DNA of 64,000 nucleotides from Lutibacter maritimus (GCF_900116115.1 NZ_FOZP01000004.1:181914-245913); one strand, 5' to 3'; positions 53,264-62,984 are shown, counted from the first letter of the stretch. Notes: generated by a model from the sequence alone, not told the origin. Program-made: numbers and translations.

Positions 53264-54010
53264 ATGTTTACGCTTTTTAAACCAAAAAAAACACTGGTCA
53301 CAAATTTCCCTCCAAATTATATGGATTTGCATTCGCATATATTACCAACTGTAGATGATGGCGCTAAAAGTTTTGAAGAATCTTTGGTGTTATTAAAAAG
53401 GTTGGAAAGTTATGGCATACGAAAACTAGTTTTAACACCACATATTATGGAAGGTGTTTGGGAAAATAGCAACACTTTTTTAGAGCAACGATTTTATGAA
53501 TTACAAGCCTATTTAAAAAAAGAACAATTTAACAGTATTACATTGCGTTTAGCCGCAGAATATATGTTGGATAGTAATTTTAGCACGTTACTAAAAGAGC
53601 AACAATTGCTAACCATTAAAGATAACTATATATTGGTAGAACTATCGTATTTAAGCGCACCCGTTAATTTGTACCAGCTGTTATTTGAAATACAACTTGC
53701 AGGTTATAAACCTATATTGGCACATCCTGAACGCTATAGTTTTTTTCATCAAAACTTTAAAGAATATCATAAATTAAAAGAAGTTGGCTGTCTTTTTCAA
53801 CTCAATTTACTCTCTTTATCAGATTATTATGGTAAGGATGTTCATACAATTTCAAAAAAGTTACTAAAAGCCAATTTGATTAATTTCACTGGTATGGATG
53901 TACACCATATAAAACATTTAAATTATCTTGAAAAAATTAACAATCCATCCATCGTGAAACTTATTCAACCTATTTTAGCAAACAATGTGCAATTTGCACA
54001 AGAAAACTAA
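53264..54010 (+). CDS. CpsB/CapC-type protein tyrosine phosphatase
   Basis: A metal-dependent tyrosine phosphatase of the PHP fold that dephosphorylates Wzc-type kinases. The 248 aa protein has DLHSHILPTVDDGAKSFEESL (metal ligands His, His and Asp), LTPHIM, LAAEYMLD, LAHPERY and GMDVHH, the PHP motif series. Its 3' end overlaps the convergent wzc-like gene by 4 bp, fitting a kinase/phosphatase pair. Confidence 0.92.
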   Translation: MFTLFKPKKTLVTNFPPNYMDLHSHILPTVDDGAKSFEESLVLLKRLESYGIRKLVLTPHIMEGVWENSNTFLEQRFYELQAYLKKEQFNSITLRLAAEYMLDSNFSTLLKEQQLLTIKDNYILVELSYLSAPVNLYQLLFEIQLAGYKPILAHPERYSFFHQNFKEYHKLKEVGCLFQLNLLSLSDYYGKDVHTISKKLLKANLINFTGMDVHHIKHLNYLEKINNPSIVKLIQPILANNVQFAQEN

Positions 54011-56364
54011 GATTTAAATATTAATCCTTTTTTCCACCAAGGTTTCTTTTTCTCACTTTCAGAATAGCCATAACCATAACCGTATCCATAGCCATAACCT
54101 CTTTCAAAATCAGTATCATTAACTAAAACTGCCATATTAGGCAATCGTTTTTCAGCAAATAATAACTTTGGCACATCTAACAATCGCTTGTCTAAGAAAT
54201 TAGCACGAACCACATAAATAAACATATCTGCTTGGTTGCTTAACAATAAGGTGTCGGTTACAATATTTACAGGTGCTGTATCAACAATTACATAATCATA
54301 ATGCTGTCTTCCGTAAGCTAAAACATCTTCAAAACGACCGTTCATTAATAATTCTGATGGATTTGGTGGAATAATACCCGAATGCAGTAAATCAAATTTA
54401 AATTCAGCAATTGTTGTAATTACGTCTTGCACTTTCATTTGATCATCCATTAAAAAATGAGTCAATCCTTTTTCTGAAGGCATGTTTAAATATTCAGATA
54501 TTTTTGGTTTTCTAATATCTGCACCAATCAATAATACTTTTTTATTAGACAAGGCTAGTACTGATGCCATATTTATGGCTATAAAAGTTTTTCCTTCGCC
54601 GCTTAACGTTGATGTAATAAAAATTGTTTTCCCACCATCTTTTACTTTAGAAAGCATAAAGTTGATATTTGTACGCAACAATCTGAAAGATTCTGCAGCA
54701 CTATTCCGTTCATTTTCACCAACTACCACTTTTTTATCGGATACAGATTTTGGAATATCTCCTAAAATTGGTGCTTTTAACACAGCTTCTACATCTTTAC
54801 GAGTATGTACTTTATTATCTAACAATAACAATATATAAATAATCCCTAACGGAATTAAAATACCAGCCACCAACGCCGCTAAATAATACATTTTACGCTG
54901 TGGAGCTACAGGAACATCACTACCAAAGGCTGTATCAATAATTTTAGCATTTGGCAAAGTAACCGCTAATGAAATGGCGTTTTCTTCTCTTTTTTGCAAT
55001 AAGTATAAATACAAGGCTTCAATAATTTGTTGCTCACGCTGAATGCTTCTAAATTCGCGTTCTTGCTTTGGTACAGCTGCAATTTTTGCATTGAATAAAT
55101 TTTCTTGCTTTTTAATGTCTTGCAGTGTAATGTTTAAAGATGATTTTAAACTACTTAAACTTTGCTGTATTCCTGCACGTAATTGTTTAATTTGTTTATC
55201 AATATTAACAATTACTGGATTTTGTACTGTGGCACTTCGTAAAAGTCTGTTTCTTTCTAAAATTAGCTGATTGTATTTTGTGGTACTTTCATCTATACTA
55301 CTTTCCGTAAAACCTAAGTTTTCAGGCAACAATTCACCCTCATTTTTAGTTACATAATCAGCTACATAATTAGCTAATTTAATTTGCGTACTTACATCAA
55401 TGGCTTTTTTAGAAATTTCAGTTTTGTTTTGCAAAACCAACCCAGCTTCTGAAGTAATATCGGTTAATTTATTAGATGTTTTAAATTCTTCAGCGCCAAT
55501 TTCAACTTCCAACAAATCGTTATTAATAATTTCTATGCGTTCATTAATAAATTTGTTGGTATTTGTAGCAATCAAATTTTTATCGGCAACAGCATCTTTG
55601 TTGTATTGTGCTACTAAATTATTTAGTATTTCTTCTGCTTTTACCTTTACTTCATCAACCAAGCTAATTTTGAGTACGCTTGAATTTTTTAAAATTTGAA
55701 TTTGAATTCTATTTCTATAACTTTCAACAATACGCTTTAGCGGACTTATTTTTACAATAATTTCTTTTCCAAAATCATTTTTATCAACCATATAAGGTGT
55801 AACAATAATAGCACCAAAACTGGCAGTTATTTTATCGCCAAATGTGTATAATTTGGTGGTATCATTTTCAATAAATTCAAACTGGGTTGCCGATTTAACA
55901 ATGATTGAGAATTGCGTTATTAAATTTTGAAGTACTGCATCATCTAACAAAAAATTAATTTTAACGGGCGTTGTTTTAAAAAACATTTCAGATTCTATCA
56001 CACGGCCTTGACTAAAATACTGAACGTTCAACTGCAAATCTTTAGCAACACGTTCCATTAAACTTCTAGATTTTAGCAACTCAATTTCATTATCTAAAGA
56101 AGCCTTGGTGTTTCCTAACAATCCTAAATTTTCTAATGCAGAAAGTTCTGTTACGCCCCCTTTTTCACTATCATCAATTAAAATAGTTGTAGAAACTTCA
56201 TACAAATTAGGCATGTAACGCACATAAAAATAGGTTGCTACTACACACAAAACAACACCTATTACTAACCATTTCCAATAATACAAATATTTTTCAAGCT
56301 CCTCTCGTAAGTTGATCGTATTCTCGTTAAAATGAATTGGATTTAATTGATTTTCTTGTTGCAT
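54007..56364 (-). CDS. wzc: Wzc-type polysaccharide co-polymerase and tyrosine autokinase
   Basis: An inner-membrane protein controlling polysaccharide chain length and export. The 785 aa sequence has a Wzz-like N-terminal part with a membrane segment (about 30-50), a long coiled-coil periplasmic region, a second membrane segment near 490-515 (YLAALVAGILIPLGIIYILLLL) and a C-terminal BY-kinase domain. The kinase has Walker A TLSGEGKT near 585-595, Walker A' GADIRKPK and Walker B YVIVDTAPVN. The tail is ERGYGYGYGYGYGYSES, the Tyr cluster that is autophosphorylated. It lies 10 bp after wza. Confidence 0.95.
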   Translation of the reverse strand: MQQENQLNPIHFNENTINLREELEKYLYYWKWLVIGVVLCVVATYFYVRYMPNLYEVSTTILIDDSEKGGVTELSALENLGLLGNTKASLDNEIELLKSRSLMERVAKDLQLNVQYFSQGRVIESEMFFKTTPVKINFLLDDAVLQNLITQFSIIVKSATQFEFIENDTTKLYTFGDKITASFGAIIVTPYMVDKNDFGKEIIVKISPLKRIVESYRNRIQIQILKNSSVLKISLVDEVKVKAEEILNNLVAQYNKDAVADKNLIATNTNKFINERIEIINNDLLEVEIGAEEFKTSNKLTDITSEAGLVLQNKTEISKKAIDVSTQIKLANYVADYVTKNEGELLPENLGFTESSIDESTTKYNQLILERNRLLRSATVQNPVIVNIDKQIKQLRAGIQQSLSSLKSSLNITLQDIKKQENLFNAKIAAVPKQEREFRSIQREQQIIEALYLYLLQKREENAISLAVTLPNAKIIDTAFGSDVPVAPQRKMYYLAALVAGILIPLGIIYILLLLDNKVHTRKDVEAVLKAPILGDIPKSVSDKKVVVGENERNSAAESFRLLRTNINFMLSKVKDGGKTIFITSTLSGEGKTFIAINMASVLALSNKKVLLIGADIRKPKISEYLNMPSEKGLTHFLMDDQMKVQDVITTIAEFKFDLLHSGIIPPNPSELLMNGRFEDVLAYGRQHYDYVIVDTAPVNIVTDTLLLSNQADMFIYVVRANFLDKRLLDVPKLLFAEKRLPNMAVLVNDTDFERGYGYGYGYGYGYSESEKKKPWWKKGLIFKS

Positions 56365-56374
56365 ACTTTATTTT

Positions 56375-57130
56375 TTATCGTGTTAAAATTAACACCAATG
56401 AAAGAATAGCAGTTGCTATTGAAATTAATGATGAAGTAGTACCTATAGCCGATGAATTAACTTTAGCTCTGTTTGGTTCTATATATAAAATATCATTTTG
56501 TGCCAAATAATAATAAGGGGAAGCAAATAACGACTCGTTGGTTAAATCTAGCCTTGTTTTTTCAATAGTACCATTGTTATTTCTAATTAACAGTACATTT
56601 TTACGTTTGCCCTGAATGGTTAAATCTCCTGCCAAACCAATAGCTTCAGGTATTGAAATACGCTCACTTGCCACGTTAAACGCACCCGGATTTTTAACTT
56701 CCCCTAAAACTGTAATTCTAAAGTTTTCTAATCGGATTGTTACCACTGGATCTTTCAGCTGACTTTCTAATTTACCTGTTAAATAATTTTTTAACTCATT
56801 GGTAGTTAAACCTTCTACTTTTAATTGACCTAATATTGGAAAGGTAATTTCACCATGAATATCTACCAAATATGTAATGGGTTTATTAGCACTCGTTTGT
56901 CCACCCGCCTGAAATAAATTAAACGGCGCTGCAGCTTCTGTATCTTGTGCACTCACATAAATTGCCAGTATATCATCTGTTTGAATTTTTGGTGCATAGT
57001 TTTTTAAAACTTCATTTTGAACGGCTTCTTCATTTTGAAAGTATACCATATCTTTTTTAGAAACGCATGAAGTTATTAAAATGCTTCCAATTAGTAACAG
57101 TATATTTTTATAAATGTCGTTTTTTTTCAT
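56375..57130 (-). CDS. wza: Wza-type polysaccharide export lipoprotein
   Basis: A 251 aa outer-membrane export protein. The signal LLIGSILITSC gives a lipobox Cys, followed by the Poly_export domain (IQTDDILAIYVSAQD) and an SLBB domain (ITVLGEVKNPGAFNVASERISIPEAIGLAGD). A hydrophobic C-terminus (about 228-248) could be the outer-membrane helix. Shorter than E. coli Wza (~380 aa), as I recall for Bacteroidetes. Confidence 0.92.
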   Translation of the reverse strand: MKKNDIYKNILLLIGSILITSCVSKKDMVYFQNEEAVQNEVLKNYAPKIQTDDILAIYVSAQDTEAAAPFNLFQAGGQTSANKPITYLVDIHGEITFPILGQLKVEGLTTNELKNYLTGKLESQLKDPVVTIRLENFRITVLGEVKNPGAFNVASERISIPEAIGLAGDLTIQGKRKNVLLIRNNNGTIEKTRLDLTNESLFASPYYYLAQNDILYIEPNRAKVNSSAIGTTSSLISIATAILSLVLILTR

Positions 57131-57166
57131 AAGTGCTTTTTTACAAATATATTTAATAATTACCAG

Positions 57167-59053
57167 TTAATTATCTAATAACTCATACTTTGAATTGTTT
57201 GAAATAAATTCTGGTACTATTTTTTTCATTTTTAAAACCGTTTGTTCAAAATTTAAATCGCCATTAAGCGTACATAATTCTTCTACTTTACGGCTAGTTT
57301 TTTGGCAATCTAACTTCTTTACCTTTGCAATCATAATTTTATTATTATAAGTGGTTGTGGTATTTTCGCCAGAAGCCAATAACTCTTCATAAATTTTTTC
57401 GCCCGGACGTAATCCGGTAATTTTTATATCAATTTCAGAAGGATATTTTAAACCAGATAACCGAATCATATTTAACGCTAAGTCAAATATTTTAATAGAT
57501 TCTCCCATATCAAACACAAAAATTTCGCCTCCTTCTCCCATACAACCTGCCTCTAAAACCAATTGGCAAGCTTCTGGAATAGTCATAAAATAACGCGTAA
57601 TATCTTTATGAGTTACGGTTATTGGACCTCCTCTTTTTATTTGCGATTGAAATAATGGAATTACAGAGCCGTTAGAACCCAGCACATTACCAAATCTGGT
57701 GGTAATAAATTTTGTAGTTCCTTTGGTGTTGACACAATTTATATACATTTCAGCAATTCGTTTGGTTGCACCCATTATGTTTGTTGGGTTTACCGCTTTA
57801 TCAGTTGAAATAAATACAAATTTTTCTACTTGATATTGCACCGCCAAATCTGCCATAATTTTTGTACCAAGCACATTTGTATTTACAGCCTCGTTAGGGT
57901 TATCTTCCATAAAAGGCACATGTTTATAGGCTGCTGCATGAAAAATAATAGCTGGTTGGTATTTTTTTACCAACCCTTCCATTCTATTTTTATTACGAAT
58001 ATCAGCAACAATAGCCTTTGCATTGTTAATATGCTTATGTACTAAATATTGTTGTAAGTTGTATAAATCAGATTCTGCCTGATCTACCAATATCAATTTT
58101 TGAATATTGAATTTTGTAAGTTGTCGCGTAATTTCACTTCCAATAGAACCTGCTGCACCTGTCACTAACACTACTTTATTATCAAACTCTTTTTGCAGGA
58201 TTGGATTGTTTAAGGATATTGGTTCTCTACCTAATAAATCTTCTATTTTTACAGCTTTAATTTGTTTGGGATTTAAATTTCCATCAATCCAAGATTGCAC
58301 AGGTGGTACTATTTTTACTTTTGATGGTAACTTAGAAAGCCTATCAACTATTTCAAGTAATTTAGACGGTCGTATATTTTGAATGGAAATAATGATCTCA
58401 CTCACCTCTTTATCTACAATAAAATCTTCATCAATTTTAGCAGATTCATAAACCGTTATTCCATTAATTTTGTTTCCTGCTTTACTTTTATCATCATCAA
58501 TAAAAGCAATCACATTTGTTTTGTTTTTTTTATCTTCAGATAAAATAGAATACACCAACATACCTGCCTGACCTGCACCATAAATTGCCACTTTTTTATG
58601 TACACCAAAACCAGCCATTACATAATTATAAATCTCTTTAAATAAATAGCGGCTAGAGATTAAGATAACTACATTTAATAAAAAATGAATTACTAAAATA
58701 GATTTTGGTATGGTAAAATTTGCATGAATTGAAAAATAGTGATTGGATATTACTAATACACCTAACATTAAAAATATTAAGAAACTAGCAAACGTAACAT
58801 TCATAGAATCTTTAAAACCAGTATGCCGAATAATGCCTTTGTAGGAACCTACGGATACAAATGCTACAAAAGCTGCAATTACCACAATGGGTATTTGTAG
58901 TAGTAATTTTGAAGTATCAAAAGAGAAACTAAAGTTAAAACGCACCAAATATGATAGCACAAAGGTATTTATAACAATATAAATATCAATCAATAACACT
59001 ATCCAACGCGGAATGTTTCTTTTTACAATTTTTTTAAATAATTTAACTATCAT
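57167..59053 (-). CDS. membrane-bound nucleotide-sugar 4,6-dehydratase (CapD/PglF/WbpM family)
   Basis: A 628 aa protein with four to five N-terminal membrane segments (first ~140 residues), a Rossmann CoA-binding-like domain (YGAGQAGMLVYSIL, about 157-170) and a C-terminal extended SDR domain (VTGAAGSIGSEITRQL, about 296-311; FISTDKAVNPTNIMGATKR near 412-430). The family removes water from UDP-GlcNAc to give a 4-keto-6-deoxy sugar. With the neighbouring aminotransferase and acetyltransferase it fits a bacillosamine-type route. It lies 1 bp after the aminotransferase gene. Confidence 0.92.
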   Translation of the reverse strand: MIVKLFKKIVKRNIPRWIVLLIDIYIVINTFVLSYLVRFNFSFSFDTSKLLLQIPIVVIAAFVAFVSVGSYKGIIRHTGFKDSMNVTFASFLIFLMLGVLVISNHYFSIHANFTIPKSILVIHFLLNVVILISSRYLFKEIYNYVMAGFGVHKKVAIYGAGQAGMLVYSILSEDKKNKTNVIAFIDDDKSKAGNKINGITVYESAKIDEDFIVDKEVSEIIISIQNIRPSKLLEIVDRLSKLPSKVKIVPPVQSWIDGNLNPKQIKAVKIEDLLGREPISLNNPILQKEFDNKVVLVTGAAGSIGSEITRQLTKFNIQKLILVDQAESDLYNLQQYLVHKHINNAKAIVADIRNKNRMEGLVKKYQPAIIFHAAAYKHVPFMEDNPNEAVNTNVLGTKIMADLAVQYQVEKFVFISTDKAVNPTNIMGATKRIAEMYINCVNTKGTTKFITTRFGNVLGSNGSVIPLFQSQIKRGGPITVTHKDITRYFMTIPEACQLVLEAGCMGEGGEIFVFDMGESIKIFDLALNMIRLSGLKYPSEIDIKITGLRPGEKIYEELLASGENTTTTYNNKIMIAKVKKLDCQKTSRKVEELCTLNGDLNFEQTVLKMKKIVPEFISNNSKYELLDN

Positions 59054-59054
59054 A

Positions 59055-60167
59055 CTAAAAACCGTTTAGCACCCCTACAACGCTGTCTAGTTCATTTTCA
59101 GTAGTATTAGATCCGCTTGGTAAACACAAGCCTATTTCAAACAACTTTTCTGATACACCATTTACATAACGTGGATATTTCATAAATATTGGCTGTGTAT
59201 GCATTGGTTTCCATAAAGGCCGAGATTCAATACCTAAGGTGTGTAAATGTACTCTAATTTTTTCTCTCATTTCAAAAGAAGGTGTCAAAATACACGTTAA
59301 CCATCTATTTGAAAAATAGCCTTCTGGCGCTTCTAAAAATTGGAAATTATTATCTTTTAAATTTTCTTTATAGTAATTAAAATTTGCGCGTCTTTTATCA
59401 ATTCTATCTTGCAACACTTCTAACTGACCTCTACCAATCCCTGCCAATACATTGCTTAATCTATAATTATATCCAATTTTTGAATGTTGGTAATGTGGCG
59501 CTTCATCTCTTGCTTGCGTTGCTAAAAAAATAGCTTGTTGCTTGGTTGCAACATCATTACAAACTAAAGCACCTCCACCTGATGTTGTAATTATTTTATT
59601 ACCATTGAAAGAAAAAACACCAAAATCTCCAAAAGTTCCACATTTTTGTCCGTTTACTGCACTTCCTAAGGCCTCTGCACTGTCTTCAATAACTGGTATA
59701 TCATACTTTACACTCAATGCTTTTATTTTAGTTACATTATATGGCATTCCGTATAAATGCACTGCAATAATTGCCTTTGGTTTTTTGCCTTTTTTAATAC
59801 GGTCGTTTATGGCAATTTCTAACTGTTTTGGACATATATTCCATGTTTCTAGTTCGCTATCCACAAACACTGGGGTGGCTCCTTGATATAAAATTGGATT
59901 TGCGGATGCCGAAAAAGTGAAACTTTGGCAAATAACCTCATCACCACTTGTTACGCCTAATACTATTAACGCTAAATGTATGGCTGCTGTACCAGAACTT
60001 AATGCAGCAATCTCTTTATTTTCGCCTAAATAGGTTTGTAATGAATCTTCAAACGCATTTACATTAGGCCCTAAAGGAGCAATCCAATTGGTGCTAAATG
60101 CTTCGTGTACATACTTTAATTCTTCTCCGCCCATATGTGGAGATGATAACCATATTTTAGTGCTCAT
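59055..60167 (-). CDS. DegT/DnrJ/EryC1/StrS aminotransferase (PglE-like)
   Basis: A 370 aa PLP enzyme. Visible are AALSSGTAAIHLALIVLGV, the PLP Asp context VIEDSAEALGS, and the PLP Lys region VFSFNGNKIITTSGGGALV (FNGNKI is typical of the PglE/PseC/LegC side of the family). ESRPLWKPMHTQP near the C-terminus supports a 4-amino-sugar enzyme. It probably transaminates the 4-keto sugar made by the dehydratase encoded 1 bp downstream. Confidence 0.9.
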   Translation of the reverse strand: MSTKIWLSSPHMGGEELKYVHEAFSTNWIAPLGPNVNAFEDSLQTYLGENKEIAALSSGTAAIHLALIVLGVTSGDEVICQSFTFSASANPILYQGATPVFVDSELETWNICPKQLEIAINDRIKKGKKPKAIIAVHLYGMPYNVTKIKALSVKYDIPVIEDSAEALGSAVNGQKCGTFGDFGVFSFNGNKIITTSGGGALVCNDVATKQQAIFLATQARDEAPHYQHSKIGYNYRLSNVLAGIGRGQLEVLQDRIDKRRANFNYYKENLKDNNFQFLEAPEGYFSNRWLTCILTPSFEMREKIRVHLHTLGIESRPLWKPMHTQPIFMKYPRYVNGVSEKLFEIGLCLPSGSNTTENELDSVVGVLNGF

Positions 60168-60192
60168 ATTTTGTTAAATTCACTATAAAACG

Positions 60193-60200
60193 CAAAATTA
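60193..60200 (-). promoter_or_regulatory. candidate promoter for the aminotransferase-to-wzc operon
   Basis: Minus-strand TAATTTTG matches TAnnTTTG, 25 bp before the aminotransferase start. No TTG at a suitable distance. Confidence 0.45.
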
Positions 60201-60275
60201 CTATAATTTATTTTGATTATGAGTTGTAGTATGTGAAAAGTGAGGAGTTGGAGGTTAAAAGGATTCCGTAATAGT

Positions 60276-60382
60276 TCTCGACACACCTCCGTTGCACTTC
60301 GGCACTCGAACTGACGTTTTGTTAATCCGTCACTTCGAGTGGTTTTTTGTAATGAAATGGAGAAAAATTGTATCGAGAAGTG
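60276..60382 (+). repeat. dispersed repeat with CACTCGAACTGACG core, copy A
   Basis: Contains CACTCGAACTGACG (60303-60316), CGTCACTTCGAGTG (60328-60341) and ends TATCGAGAAGTG (60371-60382), with CTCGAC near its left end forming an imperfect inverted repeat. The same blocks in the same order are found on the opposite strand at 63891-64000. Confidence 0.75.
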
Positions 60383-60449
60383 TTCTGTAATTGCTCTCAA
60401 CTGCGCTCGAACTGACGTTATTCTCTTCTATTCGTCATTCTTTTTCATC

Positions 60450-60687
60450 CGTCATTCTTGCGAAAGCGGGAATCTTTCTCTTTGAAAGCGACAGACCTCC
60501 AGTCAAGCTGAGGGTGACGTGACGTCATTCTCGCGAAAGCGGGAATCTTTTTCTTTGTAGTTGCAGACCCCCAGTCAAGCTGAGGGTGACGTGACGTCAT
60601 TCTCGCGCAAGCGGGAATCTGTTGCTGTATAGTTGCAGACCTCCAGCCAAGCTGAAGGTGATGGCTTGGAGGCTGAAGGTGACGTAT
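60450..60687 (+). repeat. tandem array of ~72-bp REP-like units
   Basis: Three units start with CGTCATTCT at 60450, 60523 and 60595 (73 and 72 bp steps). Each has a CGCGAAAGCGGGAATC-type palindrome, an AGTTGCAGACCTCCAG-like middle and CAAGCTGAGGGTGACG. The third unit is more diverged and is followed to 60727 by a short duplication of GGCTTGGAGGCTGAA. No ORF; such sequences are common intergenic REP elements. Confidence 0.8.
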
Positions 60688-60746
60688 TTTTTGTTGCGGG
60701 TGACGGCTTGGAGGCTGAAAGTGACGTTTTTTTTTACTGAAGGTGT

Positions 60747-61301
60747 TTATTGAAATAACAACGTAATGGTTTTTCCTAAAATTTTTACATCACCCCAAAA
60801 AGAATGCTGGTAATAATACGTTAAATTTAAGCGTACTTTATCTGGGAAAATTACCGTATCGTTATACTCCAACGGATTCGATTGTTGTGCTAAAATTGCA
60901 TCTTCATTGACATATTTTAAAGCAGCTTCACTTGTTAAGCCTGGTTTTAATTCCAATATTTTTCTTTCTTCACCGGTTAAAACATCATAATATCCGGCTA
61001 TATCCGGTCGCGGACCAACCAAACTCATATCTCCTTTTATCACATTTATTAATTGTGGTAATTCATCAATTTTATACTTTCGTACAAAGCACCCCCAAGC
61101 AGAAATGGTATTTTTTGAAGCGTGTATGGTTCTTAATTTAAAAATAACAAATGGTTTGCCAAACTGACCGATGCGCTGTTGCAAAAATAAACCTGCAGAT
61201 TTTGTATCCACTGCACAAATTAAAATTGCAATGATTATGAAAGGAAACATTATAAAATAACCAAGCAATGCACCAATCAAATCGACGCTTCTTTTTGTCA
61301 T
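60747..61301 (-). CDS. initiating sugar transferase (polyprenyl phosphoglycosyltransferase, PglC/WbaP family)
   Basis: A 184 aa membrane-associated enzyme that moves a sugar-1-phosphate to undecaprenyl phosphate. It has one N-terminal hydrophobic helix (LIGALLGYFIMFPFIIIAILI), then QQRIGQFGKPFVIFKLRT, IDELPQLINVIKGDMSLVGPRP and LKPGLTSEAAL, the bacterial sugar transferase blocks. The last deviates from the common [11 protein letters not shown] found in its neighbour at 61907, so substrate or activity may differ. It lies 1 bp after the acetyltransferase gene. Confidence 0.9.
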   Translation of the reverse strand: MTKRSVDLIGALLGYFIMFPFIIIAILICAVDTKSAGLFLQQRIGQFGKPFVIFKLRTIHASKNTISAWGCFVRKYKIDELPQLINVIKGDMSLVGPRPDIAGYYDVLTGEERKILELKPGLTSEAALKYVNEDAILAQQSNPLEYNDTVIFPDKVRLNLTYYYQHSFWGDVKILGKTITLLFQ

Positions 61302-61302
61302 T

Positions 61303-61905
61303 TTAAAATTTGTTTATTTTAATAATTTTCCCTGGTACGCCCACCACTACCGCGCCATCTGGTACATTTTTTGTAACCACAGCACCTGCGCCAATTGTAG
61401 CCCATTTACCAATAATTACTCCAGGTATCACATTTGCACCAATACCAATATGAGTGCCTTCACCTACTGTAACACCCCCAGCTAAAGCTGCATTGGGTGA
61501 AACATGTACAAAATCTTCAATACTACAATCGTGTTCAATAATAGCACCACTATTTATAATACAATGCTTTCCAATTGTTGCATCAACATTTATAACAGTT
61601 CCGGGCATAATTACTGTTCCTAAATTAATTACTACAGAACTATGAACAATCGCTTTTGGATGAATTATAGTTACATACTTAGTTACATATTTTAAGGCAC
61701 ATTTTTTTCTATCAGCGTTATCGCCAATACCAATAATCATTTCAGAAATTTTTAAATTTTGATATTCTTCCACATTATATACCTGAATATCAAACAACCG
61801 ATCGACTTTTGGTTCATCATCAAAAAAACCTTTAATTTCAATACCAAGGTCTTGTAACATACTTGCCAAAACCTTGCCATGCCCGCTTGCACCAAATATA
61901 TACAT
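61303..61905 (-). CDS. sugar O/N-acetyltransferase (PglD/NeuD family)
   Basis: A 200 aa protein with an N-terminal PglD-type nucleotide-sugar binding domain (MYIFGASGHGKVLASML) and C-terminal left-handed beta-helix hexapeptides (GTVIMPGTVINVDATIGKHC, GVTVGEGTHIGIGANV). The catalytic His is probably in GAIIEHDCSIED. It would acetylate the 4-amino sugar in a bacillosamine-type pathway. One base after the 61907 sugar transferase gene. Confidence 0.88.
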   Translation of the reverse strand: MYIFGASGHGKVLASMLQDLGIEIKGFFDDEPKVDRLFDIQVYNVEEYQNLKISEMIIGIGDNADRKKCALKYVTKYVTIIHPKAIVHSSVVINLGTVIMPGTVINVDATIGKHCIINSGAIIEHDCSIEDFVHVSPNAALAGGVTVGEGTHIGIGANVIPGVIIGKWATIGAGAVVTKNVPDGAVVVGVPGKIIKINKF

Positions 61906-61906
61906 C

Positions 61907-62539
61907 TTAATTTCCTTTAAATTTTTCTATTGTCACAGCGTTGTCTGCTGAAATTCCTTCTCGTATTACTATTTTTTTAATAGTTAAAAATACAATTTTT
62001 AAATCTAGTTGAAAACTTATATTTTGAACGTACCACACATCATATTCAAATTTTTGTTGCCAACTTATGGCATTTCTACCATTTACTTGCGCCCATCCTG
62101 TAATACCCGGTTTTACATTGTGACGCATTTTTTGTGTTTCACTATACAAAGGCAAGTATTCTGGTAACAACGGCCTAGGTCCTATTAAACTCATATCGCC
62201 TTTTAATACGTTTAGCAGTTGCGGAATTTCATCTAACGATGTTTTTCTAACAAAAGTTCCAATTGCGGTCATCCGTTCAGCATCTGATAATAACGTTCCT
62301 TGTTCATCAACAGCATCGGTCATGGTTTTAAACTTCATTATTTTAAATAATTGCTCGTTTAATCCTGGGCGCACTTGAAAAAAGAATGGTTTTCCATTGT
62401 TTGTATAGGCTAATACTACTGTTATTAAACACCCGAAAGGTAAAAAAACAAGTAACATACTAGCCGAAACTACAATATCGAGGCTTCTTTTTATAAATTT
62501 TTGGTACAATGCTGGTGTTTTTATATTTTTTATTAACAA
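61907..62539 (-). CDS. initiating sugar transferase (PglC-like)
   Basis: A 210 aa polyprenyl phosphoglycosyltransferase with [23 protein letters not shown] at the N-terminus, [50 protein letters not shown] and [11 protein letters not shown], all standard. There is no in-frame ATG before the core: the frame opens at TTG 62539, just after a stop, so the start is a TTG (62539 or possibly 62509). It is the first gene of a three-gene minus-strand unit with the acetyltransferase and the second transferase. Confidence 0.88.
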   Translation of the reverse strand: MLIKNIKTPALYQKFIKRSLDIVVSASMLLVFLPFGCLITVVLAYTNNGKPFFFQVRPGLNEQLFKIMKFKTMTDAVDEQGTLLSDAERMTAIGTFVRKTSLDEIPQLLNVLKGDMSLIGPRPLLPEYLPLYSETQKMRHNVKPGITGWAQVNGRNAISWQQKFEYDVWYVQNISFQLDLKIVFLTIKKIVIREGISADNAVTIEKFKGN

Positions 62540-62984
62540 AACTACTACTTAAAATAGAAAAATTGCTCCTTTTTACTCGTAAAAAAATGCGTAAATCAGG
62601 TTTTTTAGAAAGAACCAATTACCCACAACTGCACTCATTTGTTACTGTAAGATTCTATAAAACTCTGTAACTTTTGTCCGATTTATGCCATTTTGACTGT
62701 AAATACTACGCTTTGACAGTCATTTAAAATATTGGCTATAAAGTATTTACTACAAAAAATTTAATAATTAATTGCGTTTTTGACTATTAACTTTTCAACG
62801 TAATACTGCACAAAACAGCATTAATTGTTAATAAAAGTCTTTTTATTGAACTACAATTTTTTGTTTCTTTGTAAATGAACTGCAAGTGCTATGTAAAAGG
62901 TTTTGAAATACTCACACTTTTTTAATGTACTTGTTATTATAAAGGCAACTGGTTGTAAAACTACAGTACCTTATATAAAACAAA

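Larger units (their letters stand above)
60168..60746. other. repeat-filled intergenic region
   Basis: About 580 bp made up of the aminotransferase promoter, dispersed repeat copy A, a partial CTCGAACTGACGTTATT copy near 60407-60423 and the tandem REP-like array. A 78-codon open frame at 60164-60400 reads through the repeat and is not a gene. The region separates two transcription units of the polysaccharide locus. Confidence 0.7.

Noticed and set aside
60164..60400. 78-codon open frame on the minus strand
   Set aside because: It reads through dispersed repeat copy A and has no protein-like features.
60450..60687. Possible CRISPR array
   Set aside because: Only three units of ~72 bp in which the whole unit is repeated; no unique spacers and no cas genes.
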